Source of the DNA: Aeoliella mucimassa
GTDB taxonomy: Bacteria > Planctomycetota > Planctomycetia > Pirellulales > Lacipirellulaceae
Assembly (NCBI RefSeq): GCF_007748035.1
Contig: NZ_CP036278.1
Span: forward strand, 992,001 to 1,056,000
Reading direction: 5' to 3'
DNA length: 64,000 nt
Under the pieces are notes generated by a model. It ran no database searches and was not told the origin of the DNA. It saw nothing but the letters and a program-made list of their open reading frames with translations. Shown here piece after piece: positions 38,292-46,743 of this stretch. Each line of letters opens with the position of its first letter. The stretch's first letter is position 1. Position numbers and translations under genes: made by a program.

Positions 38292-39072
38292 TAGACTGCC
38301 AGGCACCAGTTGCACGCGTCATCCTGTTAGGGGCCAGCAACCTGCGGTTGATATCGGCCACGTTGATTGCTACCACGCGTATGGCTTTCTCAGGACCTGT
38401 CGAAATCTTTATGGCGAACGGCTTTGGACGTTCGTACGGCGTTCGTAGTTCGATACCTTTTCGTTCGTTACCCGGTATCGATGAGTGCGGTTTGTGGGAA
38501 GCCGTGCAACGCGACAATAGCTTGCCCACTTTCGCATTGATCACCGATGTCGGCAACGACTTGGTGTATGGTCGTAAGCCCGATCGCGTTATCGAATGGG
38601 TAACGAACTGCGTTGCGCGATTACAGGCGATGGATGCGCGAATGGTAACTACCGAGCTTCCAAACGCATCAATTGAGTCGTTAGGAGTCGTTCGCTACAA
38701 ATTTTTTCGAAGAATTTTTTCCCGCAATGCAACGTCACTTTGGCCAAGATGCGCGTCTATGCCAAAGAGACGAACGAGCGGTTACGACAACTTGCCGAGC
38801 CATGCGATTGCCAAGTGTTAACCACGCAAGATCATTGGTATGGCATCGATCCCATTCACTATCGACGACGTTACTATCGTCTTTGGTGTCGACAAATCGT
38901 CAACGCTTTGCTTGATTGTGAGCTGGAAGAAAAGAAGCTTGTTTTTCCGTGGAAAACGCGCGCACAATTCGAACGTGCAACACCTGCGAAGTGGTGGTTC
39001 TTAGGTCGCGAGCGGACGACAACGCAACCGGCCATCACACTTGGCGATGGATCGCAGGTGTATCTCTATTGA
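38285..39072 (+). pseudogene. SGNH/GDSL-like hydrolase, frameshifted
   Basis: The first frame, from the ATG at 38285, has the block I-like ILLGASNLRL and VGNDLVYG; after a run of six T near 38711 it runs out of register. Reading -1 there (one extra T) gives FFPQCNVTLAKMRVYAKETN and the block V motif DHWYGIDPIHYRRRYY, ending at 39072, about 262 residues in all. A one-base loss in the T run is the simplest explanation; sequencing error or transcriptional slippage are alternatives. It overlaps the M50 gene. Confidence 0.7.
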
Positions 39073-39461
39073 TTGCTTCGTGCTCTCTCTGAAGACAACC
39101 AACTCGTCTTTGCACGCATCGATAACGTTGCTTCCTAGCGATGGATAAGGTTATTGATTGGACCTGTTATGCGTTGCGATTGAGTGTCGAAACGATACAA
39201 AAAATGGCTAGGACATGTTGCACAAAAACAAAGATTCCGTACAACTACCCCGTATAGGAAGAGATGGTTGCATTGCAAGGACCGCTGTTGTGATCTCCAA
39301 AGTCACTTCGCTTGATCAAAGCAACGTTACCATCGGTCGTCGCGGAAGGACGACCATCGAGTTCGAGGGTGCAGCTGTGTGCGGTTGATCGATGCGGTTT
39401 GCGAACCGCAATCAACAAGCCGCCGCGGATTGCATCACATCCCATGAATGGAGGATTTACC
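39073..39461. other. Intergenic region before the histone-like gene
   Basis: 389 bases. A loose promoter-like pair (TTGCGA at 39174 and TACAAA at 39196, spacing 16) lies here, and CTTGATCAAAG near 39311 is a small palindrome. No gene was seen. Weak evidence only. Confidence 0.35.
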
Positions 39462-39755
39462 GTGGCCAAGAAGAAGAAGGTGGTCAAAAAGAAGACCGCC
39501 AAGAAGGCGACCAAGAAAAAGGCCGCCAAGAAGAAGGTAGCCAAGAAAAAGGTTGCTAAGAAGAAGGTAGCCAAGAAAAAGGCCACCAAGAAGAAGGCAG
39601 CCAAAAAGAAGAAGGCCGCTAAGAAAAAGGTCGCCAAGAAGAAGGTCGCCAAGAAAAAGGTCGCCAAGAAGAAGGCAACCAAGAAAAAGGCCACCAAGAA
39701 GAAGGCCGCCAAAAAGAAGGGTACCAAGAAAAAGGCCACTAAGAAGAAGGCCTAA
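39462..39755 (+). CDS. Lysine-rich histone H1-like protein
   Basis: 97 residues, starting at a GTG preceded by GGAGG. After VAKKKKVVKKK the whole chain is repeats of KKxAKK with A, V or T in between and no acid residue, so it is almost certainly DNA- or RNA-binding, similar to Hc1/H1-like tails known in planctomycetes and chlamydiae. An upstream in-frame ATG at 39444 would add six residues. Repetitive DNA makes replication slippage likely. A strong terminator follows. Confidence 0.85.
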   Translation: MAKKKKVVKKKTAKKATKKKAAKKKVAKKKVAKKKVAKKKATKKKAAKKKKAAKKKVAKKKVAKKKVAKKKATKKKATKKKAAKKKGTKKKATKKKA

Positions 39756-39818
39756 GTAGTAAATGTGGCTGAGCGACGAGCCCTTGCTTGTCGCCCACAT
39801 TGAAGTAGTAACGAGAAA

Positions 39819-39868
39819 GAGCCGACAGCCTGTGCTGAATCGCACAGGCTTCTCGGCTCTCTTTTTTT
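39819..39868 (+). terminator. Strong Rho-independent terminator of the histone-like gene
   Basis: GAGCCGA-CA-GCCTGTGC pairs with GCACAGGC-TT-CTCGGCTC around a six-base loop, followed by TCTTTTTTT. The stem has about 15 base pairs. It is one of the clearest terminators in the window and suggests the histone-like gene is highly expressed. Confidence 0.92.
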
Positions 39869-39970
39869 GCGCACTGCTGAAGACGATTTACGCACACTAC
39901 TCGCTTCAAGCTCCCGGGGAGCACACCGCCACCAGTTCGAGCAGCGGTGTGCTTTGGGGCTTAAGCGGTT

Positions 39971-41050
39971 CTACAGTACCGGCAATGCACCGCCGGCTGG
40001 TTGCGTGGCCCGCTCGCGAACCAGGTTGTGTACCAATTGCGTGGCGATTGTCTGGAAGTAGCGACTCGTTTCTTCGTCGCTCAGGTTGGCCGATGTCTGG
40101 CCAGCGTCGCCGCGCTCGCGGATGGCGATGTTAATCGGTACTTCGCCTAGGAAGGGTACGCGAAGTTCGATCGCTTTCTCCCGAGCCCCGCCTGAACCAA
40201 AGATGTCGTAACGCTTGCCGTTATCGGGGCAAAGGAAGAAGCTCATGTTCTCGACGATGCCGAGCAGCGGAATGTTGACCTTGTGGAACATCGATACCGC
40301 CTTCACCGCATCGAGCAATGCGACGTCCTGCGGGGTGCAGACCACGACCGCACCGCTGATTGGCAACGACTGCGACAGAGTGATGGCCACGTCGCCGGTG
40401 CCTGGCGGCATGTCGATAATCAAGTAATCGAGGTCTTGCCAGTTGGTGTCGCCGAGCATTTGCTTGATGGCTCGGTCGAGCATCGGCCCGCGCCAGATGG
40501 CCGCTTCGCTCTCTTCGACAATGAAGCCCATGCTCATGAGCTTCAGCCCATCCTTCTCGACCGGCTGAATACGGTTGTCGGCGATCGCTGGCTTTTGCTT
40601 GATACCGACCATATGCGGAATGCTTGGCCCGTACACGTCGGCATCCAGCAGGCCAACTTTCGCTCCGCTCGCCTTTAGGGCGTACGACAGCGAGGCGGCC
40701 ACGGTGCTCTTACCGACACCACCTTTACCGGACCCCACGGCCACCACGCTCTTCACCGGCAACCCGAGTTGCCCAATTCGCTCTGCAGGACGGGTATGCT
40801 CGACGATGGTCACCTCGATCGACTTCGCCTCCGGCAGACGCTGGCGAAGGTGCTCGCTGCAGTCGGCCCGCACCGCTTGATGGATGGGCCCCGCCCAGCT
40901 GGTGAGTGCCAGTTCGACCTGTACCGCACCGTCGTCGACGGCAACGTTGGACACCTGCTCCATTTTCACGACGCTCCGCCCCGATTCGGGGTCGTTGAAG
41001 TCGCTCAGGGCTTGCTGGACTTGTTCGACAGTGACGGCCGCGTCCGCCAT
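39971..41050 (-). CDS. Mrp/NBP35-type P-loop Fe-S carrier
   Basis: 359 residues from the ATG at 41050, with GGAG upstream. N-terminal MIP18/DUF59-like domain (about 1-80) then the MinD-like ATPase: Walker A GSGKGGVGKST, LLDADVYGPSIPHM, LIIDMPPGTGD. It loads iron-sulfur clusters in the cytosol. Where many relatives have CxxC near the end, it has CPDNG, keeping just one cysteine of the pair. The longer frame to 41221 is unsupported. Confidence 0.92.
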   Translation of the reverse strand: MADAAVTVEQVQQALSDFNDPESGRSVVKMEQVSNVAVDDGAVQVELALTSWAGPIHQAVRADCSEHLRQRLPEAKSIEVTIVEHTRPAERIGQLGLPVKSVVAVGSGKGGVGKSTVAASLSYALKASGAKVGLLDADVYGPSIPHMVGIKQKPAIADNRIQPVEKDGLKLMSMGFIVEESEAAIWRGPMLDRAIKQMLGDTNWQDLDYLIIDMPPGTGDVAITLSQSLPISGAVVVCTPQDVALLDAVKAVSMFHKVNIPLLGIVENMSFFLCPDNGKRYDIFGSGGAREKAIELRVPFLGEVPINIAIRERGDAGQTSANLSDEETSRYFQTIATQLVHNLVRERATQPAGGALPVL

Positions 41051-41222
41051 AGGTGTAGCTCCAATGTGTTCGAGGGAGGGCAATATGCCCTGCTGGGGGG
41101 CGTGTGTGGGGATCGAGCAGGCGTTCGGCCCGTTTTGGTGGGGCGAAACGTCGTATTCGGGGGGAAGGGGGTGAGTCGGGGGCCGTGTTTCGAGCCCAAG
41201 CTCGTTAGGGCCCCTCGGCACT

Positions 41223-41774
41223 CTATTCCCTCAACCCTAGGCGTCCGGGCTCGGCTTGCCAAGCGGGGCCCCAGCATCGTAGGGGTAAATCGCCGAGTCG
41301 ATCGGTGGTGGAGCACCGCCAGGTCGCCTGCCAATGCTCAAGAAGTTCCCCAAGACGGGCTAAATCCACAGGATTGGCCGCGACGAGCCGGGCGCCGGCT
41401 TCCTGCAACAATTGAGTAGCCGCCCGGCGGTCTTGCTCCGCGGTGAAGTCGCCCCGCGCCAGCACGGCCAGCACGGTTCGCTCGCGATCATCTGAAATCC
41501 AGCTGGCCAGCGTCGCCAAATCGTTGCGGCCCGCCTCGAGGACGAATAGCGACCGCATGGCAGATCCCCCGAAAGGTACCTCGCGTAGTGCTGGATAGCC
41601 GACCAGCGGCACGTGCAGGCCGATAGAGTTCCGCCATTGCACCACTTTTTGACGCACTAAGGCGAGCCACACCGCGTCGTGCAGCACCGTTCGAACCGCC
41701 GGCCCGGCCGATTCATGGCGCGAAGGCCAGGGGAAGGCCAAGGTGGGACGAGTTGGAACGGTGCGTGTCGGCAT
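41223..41774 (-). CDS. Hypothetical protein downstream of the degenerate regulator
   Basis: 183 residues with no signal or membrane segment. SLFVLEAGRNDLATLASWISDDRERTVLAVLARG and ARLVAANPVDLARLGELLEHWQ are its most ordered parts; a family was not recognised. It begins 17 bases after the stop of the NtrC-like gene, so probably works with it. No good ribosome site precedes the ATG. Confidence 0.5.
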   Translation of the reverse strand: MPTRTVPTRPTLAFPWPSRHESAGPAVRTVLHDAVWLALVRQKVVQWRNSIGLHVPLVGYPALREVPFGGSAMRSLFVLEAGRNDLATLASWISDDRERTVLAVLARGDFTAEQDRRAATQLLQEAGARLVAANPVDLARLGELLEHWQATWRCSTTDRLGDLPLRCWGPAWQAEPGRLGLRE

Positions 41775-41791
41775 GATTGGGAGCTGTGGAC

Positions 41792-42874
41792 TTATTCGGG
41801 GTCGAGCGGAAGGAACTCGATGTCGTCGTCGGCTGTGGAGGGTGGTTCGACCACAGGCTTCTCTTTCGGTGGTTTCTCTTCCGTCGGTTTGGTGGCCGGC
41901 TTCGTAGAGGTCGGTTCCACCAGCCCCATTTGTTCCAGCTTGCGGTAGAGTCGCGGTCTCGACACGCCGAGCAGCCGAGCGGCCTCGGCTTTGTTGCCGC
42001 CAGCCAACTCCAACGCCCGGGTGACTAAGGCGGCTTCGACGCGACTTAGGTAGTCGTCCAAGTCGATCGGTTGAGGGCGGTCGCTAGCCAGCGATTCGTA
42101 GTCGGCTGCGTGATGCAGCACCTTCGGCAGGTGTCGCGCGGTGATGGTGCCTTCGCGTGCCCGCCCGGCCGCGGCGGTGAGCAACTCGCTTAGCTCGGTT
42201 TGCTCCCCCGGCCAGGAGTAAATCATCAGTAGGTCCAAGGCATCTTCGGTGAGCGTCGGCGCGGGATCGCGCGAGCCTTGCACCAGATCTTCCAAGTACC
42301 AGCGAGCCAGCTCTGGTAAGTCTTCGGGACGGGCTGCGAGCGGGGGGACTTCGATCACCAGCGTGGTAAGCACCGCCTGCAGTTCGTCGGACAAGGCTGG
42401 GCGGGGAGTTTCGAGTTCCATGTTGTTGTCGACCGCTACGAGCTGTGTGGCCAACACTTGGCCTTGCCATTCGGTGCGGGCCATGGCGGTGAGTAGCTCG
42501 AACTGCTGCTCGGCGGTGAGCGACTCGACCGACTCAATCAACAGCGTGGCTTGCGTTTCGCTGGTGAGCATCTGCTGCAGCAGTCGGCCGAGCTGACTAG
42601 GGAGCGCGGTAGTGGTGTCGAGCTCGAGCAGGCCCTGTTCGCCGGAGCTGTAGCGTCGATAGTGAATCGACTGGGCGATTTGCTGCAAGCCGCGGGAATC
42701 GTGTCCCGTGATCAGGGTGTTGGCCCCGCTGGCGGCCGCTGCGGCCACCTGAGCCCGCACGCGCTCCATCGCCGGGCTGACTCCCACGAGTGCATCGCAC
42801 GCCCCTGGTGCAAACCGGGCAGCTTGCTGCTGCCGGAACTGAGTTAAGGCGTCGCTGGGCGAGGGCTGAGTCAC
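41792..42874 (-). CDS. NtrC-like regulator with degenerate ATPase and Fis-type HTH
   Basis: 360 residues from a GTG at 42874; an upstream frame reaches 43030 but a TATAAT box at 42917 lies inside it. The central part follows the sigma54 activator plan (LVGVSPAMERVRAQVAAA, TLITGHDSRGLQQIAQSIHY) but Walker A has lost its lysine, Walker B reads TLLIESVESL without the Asp, and the GAFTGA loop that touches sigma54 is missing. The C-terminal Fis-like HTH (GGNKAEAARLLGVSRPRLYRKL) is intact. Such a protein could bind DNA but not hydrolyse ATP. Confidence 0.75.
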   Translation of the reverse strand: MTQPSPSDALTQFRQQQAARFAPGACDALVGVSPAMERVRAQVAAAAASGANTLITGHDSRGLQQIAQSIHYRRYSSGEQGLLELDTTTALPSQLGRLLQQMLTSETQATLLIESVESLTAEQQFELLTAMARTEWQGQVLATQLVAVDNNMELETPRPALSDELQAVLTTLVIEVPPLAARPEDLPELARWYLEDLVQGSRDPAPTLTEDALDLLMIYSWPGEQTELSELLTAAAGRAREGTITARHLPKVLHHAADYESLASDRPQPIDLDDYLSRVEAALVTRALELAGGNKAEAARLLGVSRPRLYRKLEQMGLVEPTSTKPATKPTEEKPPKEKPVVEPPSTADDDIEFLPLDPE

Positions 42875-42918
42875 GCGGATCGTGGGTAAGTGGAGGGGAA
42901 GGGGGTCGGAATCACCAT
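42871..42918 (-). other. Possible 15-codon leader ORF before the degenerate regulator
   Basis: An ATG at 42918 sits 8 bases after GGAGG and opens a frame of 15 codons (MVIPTPFPSTYPRSA) ending in TGA that overlaps the GTG start at 42874 as GTGA. It could be a leader peptide coupled to the regulator gene. The same bases also read TATAAT as a -10 box (42917-42922), so only one of the two readings can be right. Confidence 0.3.
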
Positions 42919-42922
42919 TATA
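42917..42922 (-). promoter_or_regulatory. Candidate -10 box of the degenerate regulator gene
   Basis: TATAAT reads perfectly on the minus strand, preceded by GC, about 43 bases from the GTG start. No good -35 hexamer is at the right distance. It is a match by sequence only. Confidence 0.4.
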
Positions 42923-43120
42923 GCCACCTCCGACAAGCTGCACCGATTGCGCTGGTGAGCGATGGGATTTTCGCGGTCTATCAATGCGAAACCGCGACGC
43001 GGGTCGTATGACCTGCGCCGCGGTTTTCACGGTCCCTCATTCGTTTCCTCTGTTGACCTTGGCTCCGTGTCAGTCCCCCCGAATAGACACATTGCCGTGG
43101 TTTGTCCGAAGACTCACCGA

Positions 43121-43447
43121 TCAAAAGACGTCGAGAATGAAGTGGTGTCCGGAGTGGTACTTGCGTGGCGACGGATAGTAGTTGTGCCAACGCTTGTTGT
43201 AGACCGGGATTCGCATTTCAGGCGGATAGCGGTAGTACAGGCTATCGGCACTGCGGTAGTACTCACTGCCCCAGTAGTTCTGAGGGTAGTACACGTACGG
43301 GTAGTGATAGAACCGGTTCCAGTCTTGGGTCGTGTAAGTATGGCCCCAAGCCCGGCCATAGGCCTGCTGAGCTTCGGCCGTTTCGGCCGACAGACCGGCA
43401 AGCAGCATCACCCCGGTAAAGGCGATGGCAGCAAGGCAACGGTGCAT
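43121..43447 (-). CDS. Secreted tyrosine-rich planctomycete protein
   Basis: 108 residues with a signal peptide (LAAIAFTGVMLLAGLSAETAEA). The mature part is very rich in Tyr and Trp: AYGRAWGHTYTTQDWNRFYH, YYPQNYWGSEYYRS and YNKRWHNYYPSPRKYHSGHH. Similar small proteins from planctomycetes have been annotated as calmodulin-binding, without strong evidence. Possibly a structural envelope protein. Confidence 0.7.
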   Translation of the reverse strand: MHRCLAAIAFTGVMLLAGLSAETAEAQQAYGRAWGHTYTTQDWNRFYHYPYVYYPQNYWGSEYYRSADSLYYRYPPEMRIPVYNKRWHNYYPSPRKYHSGHHFILDVF

Positions 43448-43637
43448 GGAATTCTCCCCTCGTGTTCGATGGCTGTGCGGGTAATTGATCCGAGTGCTGC
43501 GTGCGGAACACGAACAGGCAGTTCCCGGTGCCTATACCATCGGCAACCGGTAAGACCGGAATTGAGAGAATTTCCGGCACGATCCGCAGAGATTACCAAC
43601 CAGAGCCATCAACGCTTGGTTCAACCAGGGACAAAGT

Positions 43638-43674
43638 CCCCCAAACGCAGGCCGAGTTTGCCGGCGTTTGGGGG
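43638..43674. terminator. Perfect 11-bp stem-loop between divergent-looking units
   Basis: CCCCCAAACGC is inverted as GCGTTTGGGGG with a 15-base loop that itself holds GGC/GCC. It begins 34 bases after the stop of the TlpA-like gene at 43709. On that strand the stem is followed by ACTTTGT, which is not a good U-tract. It may be a terminator or an attenuator-like element. Confidence 0.5.
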
Positions 43675-43708
43675 CGATTCCATGCGTTTCGTCAGGCCAA
43701 ATAGCTGG

Positions 43709-44776
43709 TTAGTTGGTTCCACCATTCACCTTGTCGAGCAGCGATTGGGCTTCTGCGGCGGCGTCGGTTTCGGGATAGTCGTCGACGATATCTTCCAGAG
43801 ATTCGATTGCTCTCTTGACCGCCAGCGGCGCGCCGGTCGAGCCTTGGCGGATAGCCGCGGCCAGTTTCTTGGCCGCCCGGTTCTGCTCTTTTACCTCATC
43901 CAACTGGCTCAGCTTCTTGTACTCTTCATCCACAGCCGAGTGCATTGGGTAGCCGTTGTACTTGTCGCGGAAGAGGTCCAAGGCCTGATAGGCACTCCAA
44001 CTTTCGCCCGCTTTCATCAACTTGCCGATTTCGGCGAGTTCGCTATCCATCGATTGCTTAACGATGATGTAGAGCTTCTTTGCGGCAGCCTTCGATTCGC
44101 CGTCGCCGTCGCGACCTTCCCGCATCACCTCGCGGGACGACTGGGCGTAGTTGCCGATTTCGATATTCCGCCAGGCTCGGCGAAGCGATTCGGGAACCTC
44201 GGAAGGATCGACTTTCCAATTGCCACCTTCCGCAGCGGCCTTGGCGGCTAGCGACATTTCGTCGACCGAGGCCTGTTTCCACTCGCCTGTGGATAGGCTC
44301 ACACCGGTTTGAAAGATATTGTTCAAGCTAATCTCGCTGGCAATCGTTTTCTTCTCGAACGATCGATCGGTGTCGACGATGGTGGGCCAGTCGATTTTAT
44401 TTTGCTTGAGGTAGCTGCTAACCTCGGCTGCGGAGTTACCAGAGTTCACCGCGATGAACACGACCGGTAATTCCTCCGCTGCTTCGCTGATTTCAAGAAG
44501 TCTTGGCCACTTGCCTCGACAGCTAGGGCATTGCTCTTCGAAGAAATACAGAATGATTCCCTTGCCCTTCAGATCTTCTCGCGACAGCGGTGCGCTGTTC
44601 AACCATTGGTCAGGCGACGAGGGTAGCTCGGTGAACTCGCCATCGGTGCGGTACCAGGTGGGGCCCTCTTTGGCCGGCTCTTCGGAAGGAGAGTCCTCGG
44701 CGTTTACTGGGAGAGTCAATGCCATCGAGAGTAGCGCGAACGAGGCGATGGTCTTGCCGAACGAAGAGCGTGACAT
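43709..44776 (-). CDS. TlpA-like thioredoxin-fold protein (paralogue 1)
   Basis: 355 residues with a signal peptide (FALLSMALTLPVNA). Thioredoxin-like region: GIILYFFEEQCPSCRGKWP, with a CPSC redox pair, and VAVNSGNSAAEVSSYL. A second, helical half follows, ending AAKKLAAAIRQGSTGAPLAV and a TPR-like end. It is paralogous to the protein at 45557, with the same plan. Probably periplasmic and reductive or thiol-oxidising; partner unknown. Confidence 0.8.
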   Translation of the reverse strand: MSRSSFGKTIASFALLSMALTLPVNAEDSPSEEPAKEGPTWYRTDGEFTELPSSPDQWLNSAPLSREDLKGKGIILYFFEEQCPSCRGKWPRLLEISEAAEELPVVFIAVNSGNSAAEVSSYLKQNKIDWPTIVDTDRSFEKKTIASEISLNNIFQTGVSLSTGEWKQASVDEMSLAAKAAAEGGNWKVDPSEVPESLRRAWRNIEIGNYAQSSREVMREGRDGDGESKAAAKKLYIIVKQSMDSELAEIGKLMKAGESWSAYQALDLFRDKYNGYPMHSAVDEEYKKLSQLDEVKEQNRAAKKLAAAIRQGSTGAPLAVKRAIESLEDIVDDYPETDAAAEAQSLLDKVNGGTN

Positions 44777-44969
44777 GATTGTGTCCCAAGCTAAAAAAGG
44801 AATCGTAGAACGCCGGAACGGTCGATTCTAACCGAGTGATGTTCACCGGCCAACTAGTGATTGGGGTGATTCAACGAATAATCAGACGTTGATAAACCTG
44901 ATAGAAAGGTTCGCTTTCTGGCAGAATTCAGAGAGTCTTAGGGATAATGCTAGGATCTTCCCGCACGCG

Positions 44970-45551
44970 CTAGTGGAACTGCAACACGGAACGTGTGGAA
45001 TAGCACTGTTCGCAGTAGAACACATAGATCATGCCCACATCGAGCAGCATGAATGGTCCCCCGATCGAGTCGAGTTGACCGTAGAACACCATCTCGCGGC
45101 TGCAACAAGTGGGGACCTCGGGCTGCTGAATCCAATCGGGCGTGCCGCCAAGTTGGCAGTTGGTGTTCTGCGAGGCGTCAACGCCGGCATCTGCCAGGAT
45201 GGAGTCTTCCAGGTCGGGCCTCAAGCGGACTCTTGGCAATGGTTCGGTTACAGAATCATCAGAGGCCTGCGTAGGATCCCAGGCGTCAAGCATTGCTTGC
45301 TTGGCTTGCGGATCAAGCGTGAACTCGACCTCGGCAGGAGCGTGTAGGGTGGTCTCTTCACCAGTAAACGGATTGATACCTTTGCGAACTTTACCCGGAA
45401 TGATCTGCAATCGTCCCAATCCCGGTAGTAAGAAACCTTCGGCTGCTCCTTCGCGGGCCGCAGCCGCCAGGGCATTGAGTACCTTCTCGACGCTCGCGGT
45501 ATCTATTCCAGTGCGACTAGCCAGTTGGTCGGTAAGCTCTTTCGGCGACAT
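44970..45551 (-). CDS. HU/IHF-like domain fused to a DUF1963-like domain
   Basis: 193 residues. The N-terminal 75 residues are HU-like: helical start, LPGLGRLQIIPGKVRKGINPFTGEET, including the DNA-arm proline stretch. The C-terminal part (about 125-193) reads QLGGTPDWIQQPEVPTCC, EMVFYGQLDSIGG and GMIYVFYCEQC, which is close to DUF1963/YwqG-type proteins, with cysteine pairs that may bind metal. It begins 5 bases after the TlpA paralogue-2 stop and lies between the two TlpA genes. The fusion is unusual and its role is unknown. Confidence 0.72.
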   Translation of the reverse strand: MSPKELTDQLASRTGIDTASVEKVLNALAAAAREGAAEGFLLPGLGRLQIIPGKVRKGINPFTGEETTLHAPAEVEFTLDPQAKQAMLDAWDPTQASDDSVTEPLPRVRLRPDLEDSILADAGVDASQNTNCQLGGTPDWIQQPEVPTCCSREMVFYGQLDSIGGPFMLLDVGMIYVFYCEQCYSTRSVLQFH

Positions 45552-45556
45552 CGTGC

Positions 45557-46597
45557 TCAGTTTCCAAAGCCAGGAGTAGGATTTAGCTGTTCCAACAGGT
45601 CGCTGGCTTGCTCGGCTGCTTCGGTGTTAGGGTAGTTCTCGACCAGACGTTCCAGCATGGCGGTGGCTCGTTTCACTGCGGCTGGCGTATTCGGGGCACC
45701 CACTCGGAACGCGGCTGCGAGTTTCTTGGCGGCTTCCTCCTGCTGCTTAACCGTTTCGGAGTCTTTGAGTTCCGCTAGCTTGTCGGTAAGTTCCGCGTCG
45801 ATGTCGAAGCCTTCGTAGGTCTCAACCAGGGAGTGGATGGATTTGTAGGCTTGCCAATCGTTTCCCTCCTTCAAAAGCTCACGCACCGCAAGTTGCTCGT
45901 TGTCGAGTTCCGTGGCCACCGCGTCGCGTAATAGCTGAGCCGTGGCTTTCACCTGCTCGTTGCCCCGGCGTTCGGCCCGCACGATTAGCGGCAGCGCGGC
46001 CGAGAAGTTGCCCAGCTCGACGAATCCCCACGCGGGGCGGAGTTCCGCTGGTACCGATTCGGGCTTCACCCGCCAGTGAGCTTCTTTGCCGGCCGCGGTT
46101 ATGGCTTGCGACAACCGGCTGCTGCTGCGTTGTTGCCATTTGCCATCGGGCGTGCGGATGTAGAGCGCGGCGATGTTTTTCAACGAGATCGGGTTGGCCA
46201 GCATTTGTCGTTCGAGCGAACGATCGGTGTCGACAATGATTGGCCAGGTGATATTGTGCTGCTGTACGTACTGGGCGACCTCGGCCGGCGTATTGCCGGA
46301 GTTTACGCCGATCACCACGACGGGTTCGGTCATGTGTTCGCGGGCGGTGGCAAGATGATCGGGCCACTTACCGGCGCACTTCGGGCAGTCCTCCTCAAAG
46401 AAGTAGAGCACGACCCCTTTGTCTTTCAGGCGGTCGAGCGACAGCGGTGGAAAGTTAAGCCACTGGTCGGACGACATGGGGAGCTGAATCTCACTTGGCT
46501 TGTCGGCCTGGGGCTCCTCTTGGGCCATTGCGGACATCGACAGCATGGCGAGCGAGAGCAAGACGGTCAGACAGCGTGCGCAGCGGTAAGCAATCAT
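45557..46597 (-). CDS. TlpA-like thioredoxin-fold protein (paralogue 2)
   Basis: 346 residues from the ATG at 46597 with a signal peptide (LTVLLSLAMLSMSAMA). The redox site is EEDCPKCAGKWP (CPKC), followed by VIGVNSGNTPAEVAQYVQQ and a helical second half ending PTPGFGN. Matches the protein at 43709 along most of its length, including the LKNIAAL region and AAKKLAAAFRVGAPNTPAAV. It heads the unit with the HU/DUF1963 fusion gene five bases downstream. Confidence 0.82.
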   Translation of the reverse strand: MIAYRCARCLTVLLSLAMLSMSAMAQEEPQADKPSEIQLPMSSDQWLNFPPLSLDRLKDKGVVLYFFEEDCPKCAGKWPDHLATAREHMTEPVVVIGVNSGNTPAEVAQYVQQHNITWPIIVDTDRSLERQMLANPISLKNIAALYIRTPDGKWQQRSSSRLSQAITAAGKEAHWRVKPESVPAELRPAWGFVELGNFSAALPLIVRAERRGNEQVKATAQLLRDAVATELDNEQLAVRELLKEGNDWQAYKSIHSLVETYEGFDIDAELTDKLAELKDSETVKQQEEAAKKLAAAFRVGAPNTPAAVKRATAMLERLVENYPNTEAAEQASDLLEQLNPTPGFGN

Positions 46598-46743
46598 CGG
46601 CCTGTGTTCCTTGAGATTAGGATGGCGAAGCACAGCGCGTGCCCCCTCGAGGTATTCATCCTAATCGCTCGACGCCGAGGATGCGACCTGAGTAAAACTG
46701 CGAATTGATGGCAGGCTTTCTGCGCAGAAAACGGCTTAAACGC

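Noticed and set aside
39245-39739. Hydrophobic FFLAAFFLV-repeat frame opposite the histone-like gene
   Set aside because: It is the antisense of the lysine repeats; membrane-like look is due to AAG/GCC complement.
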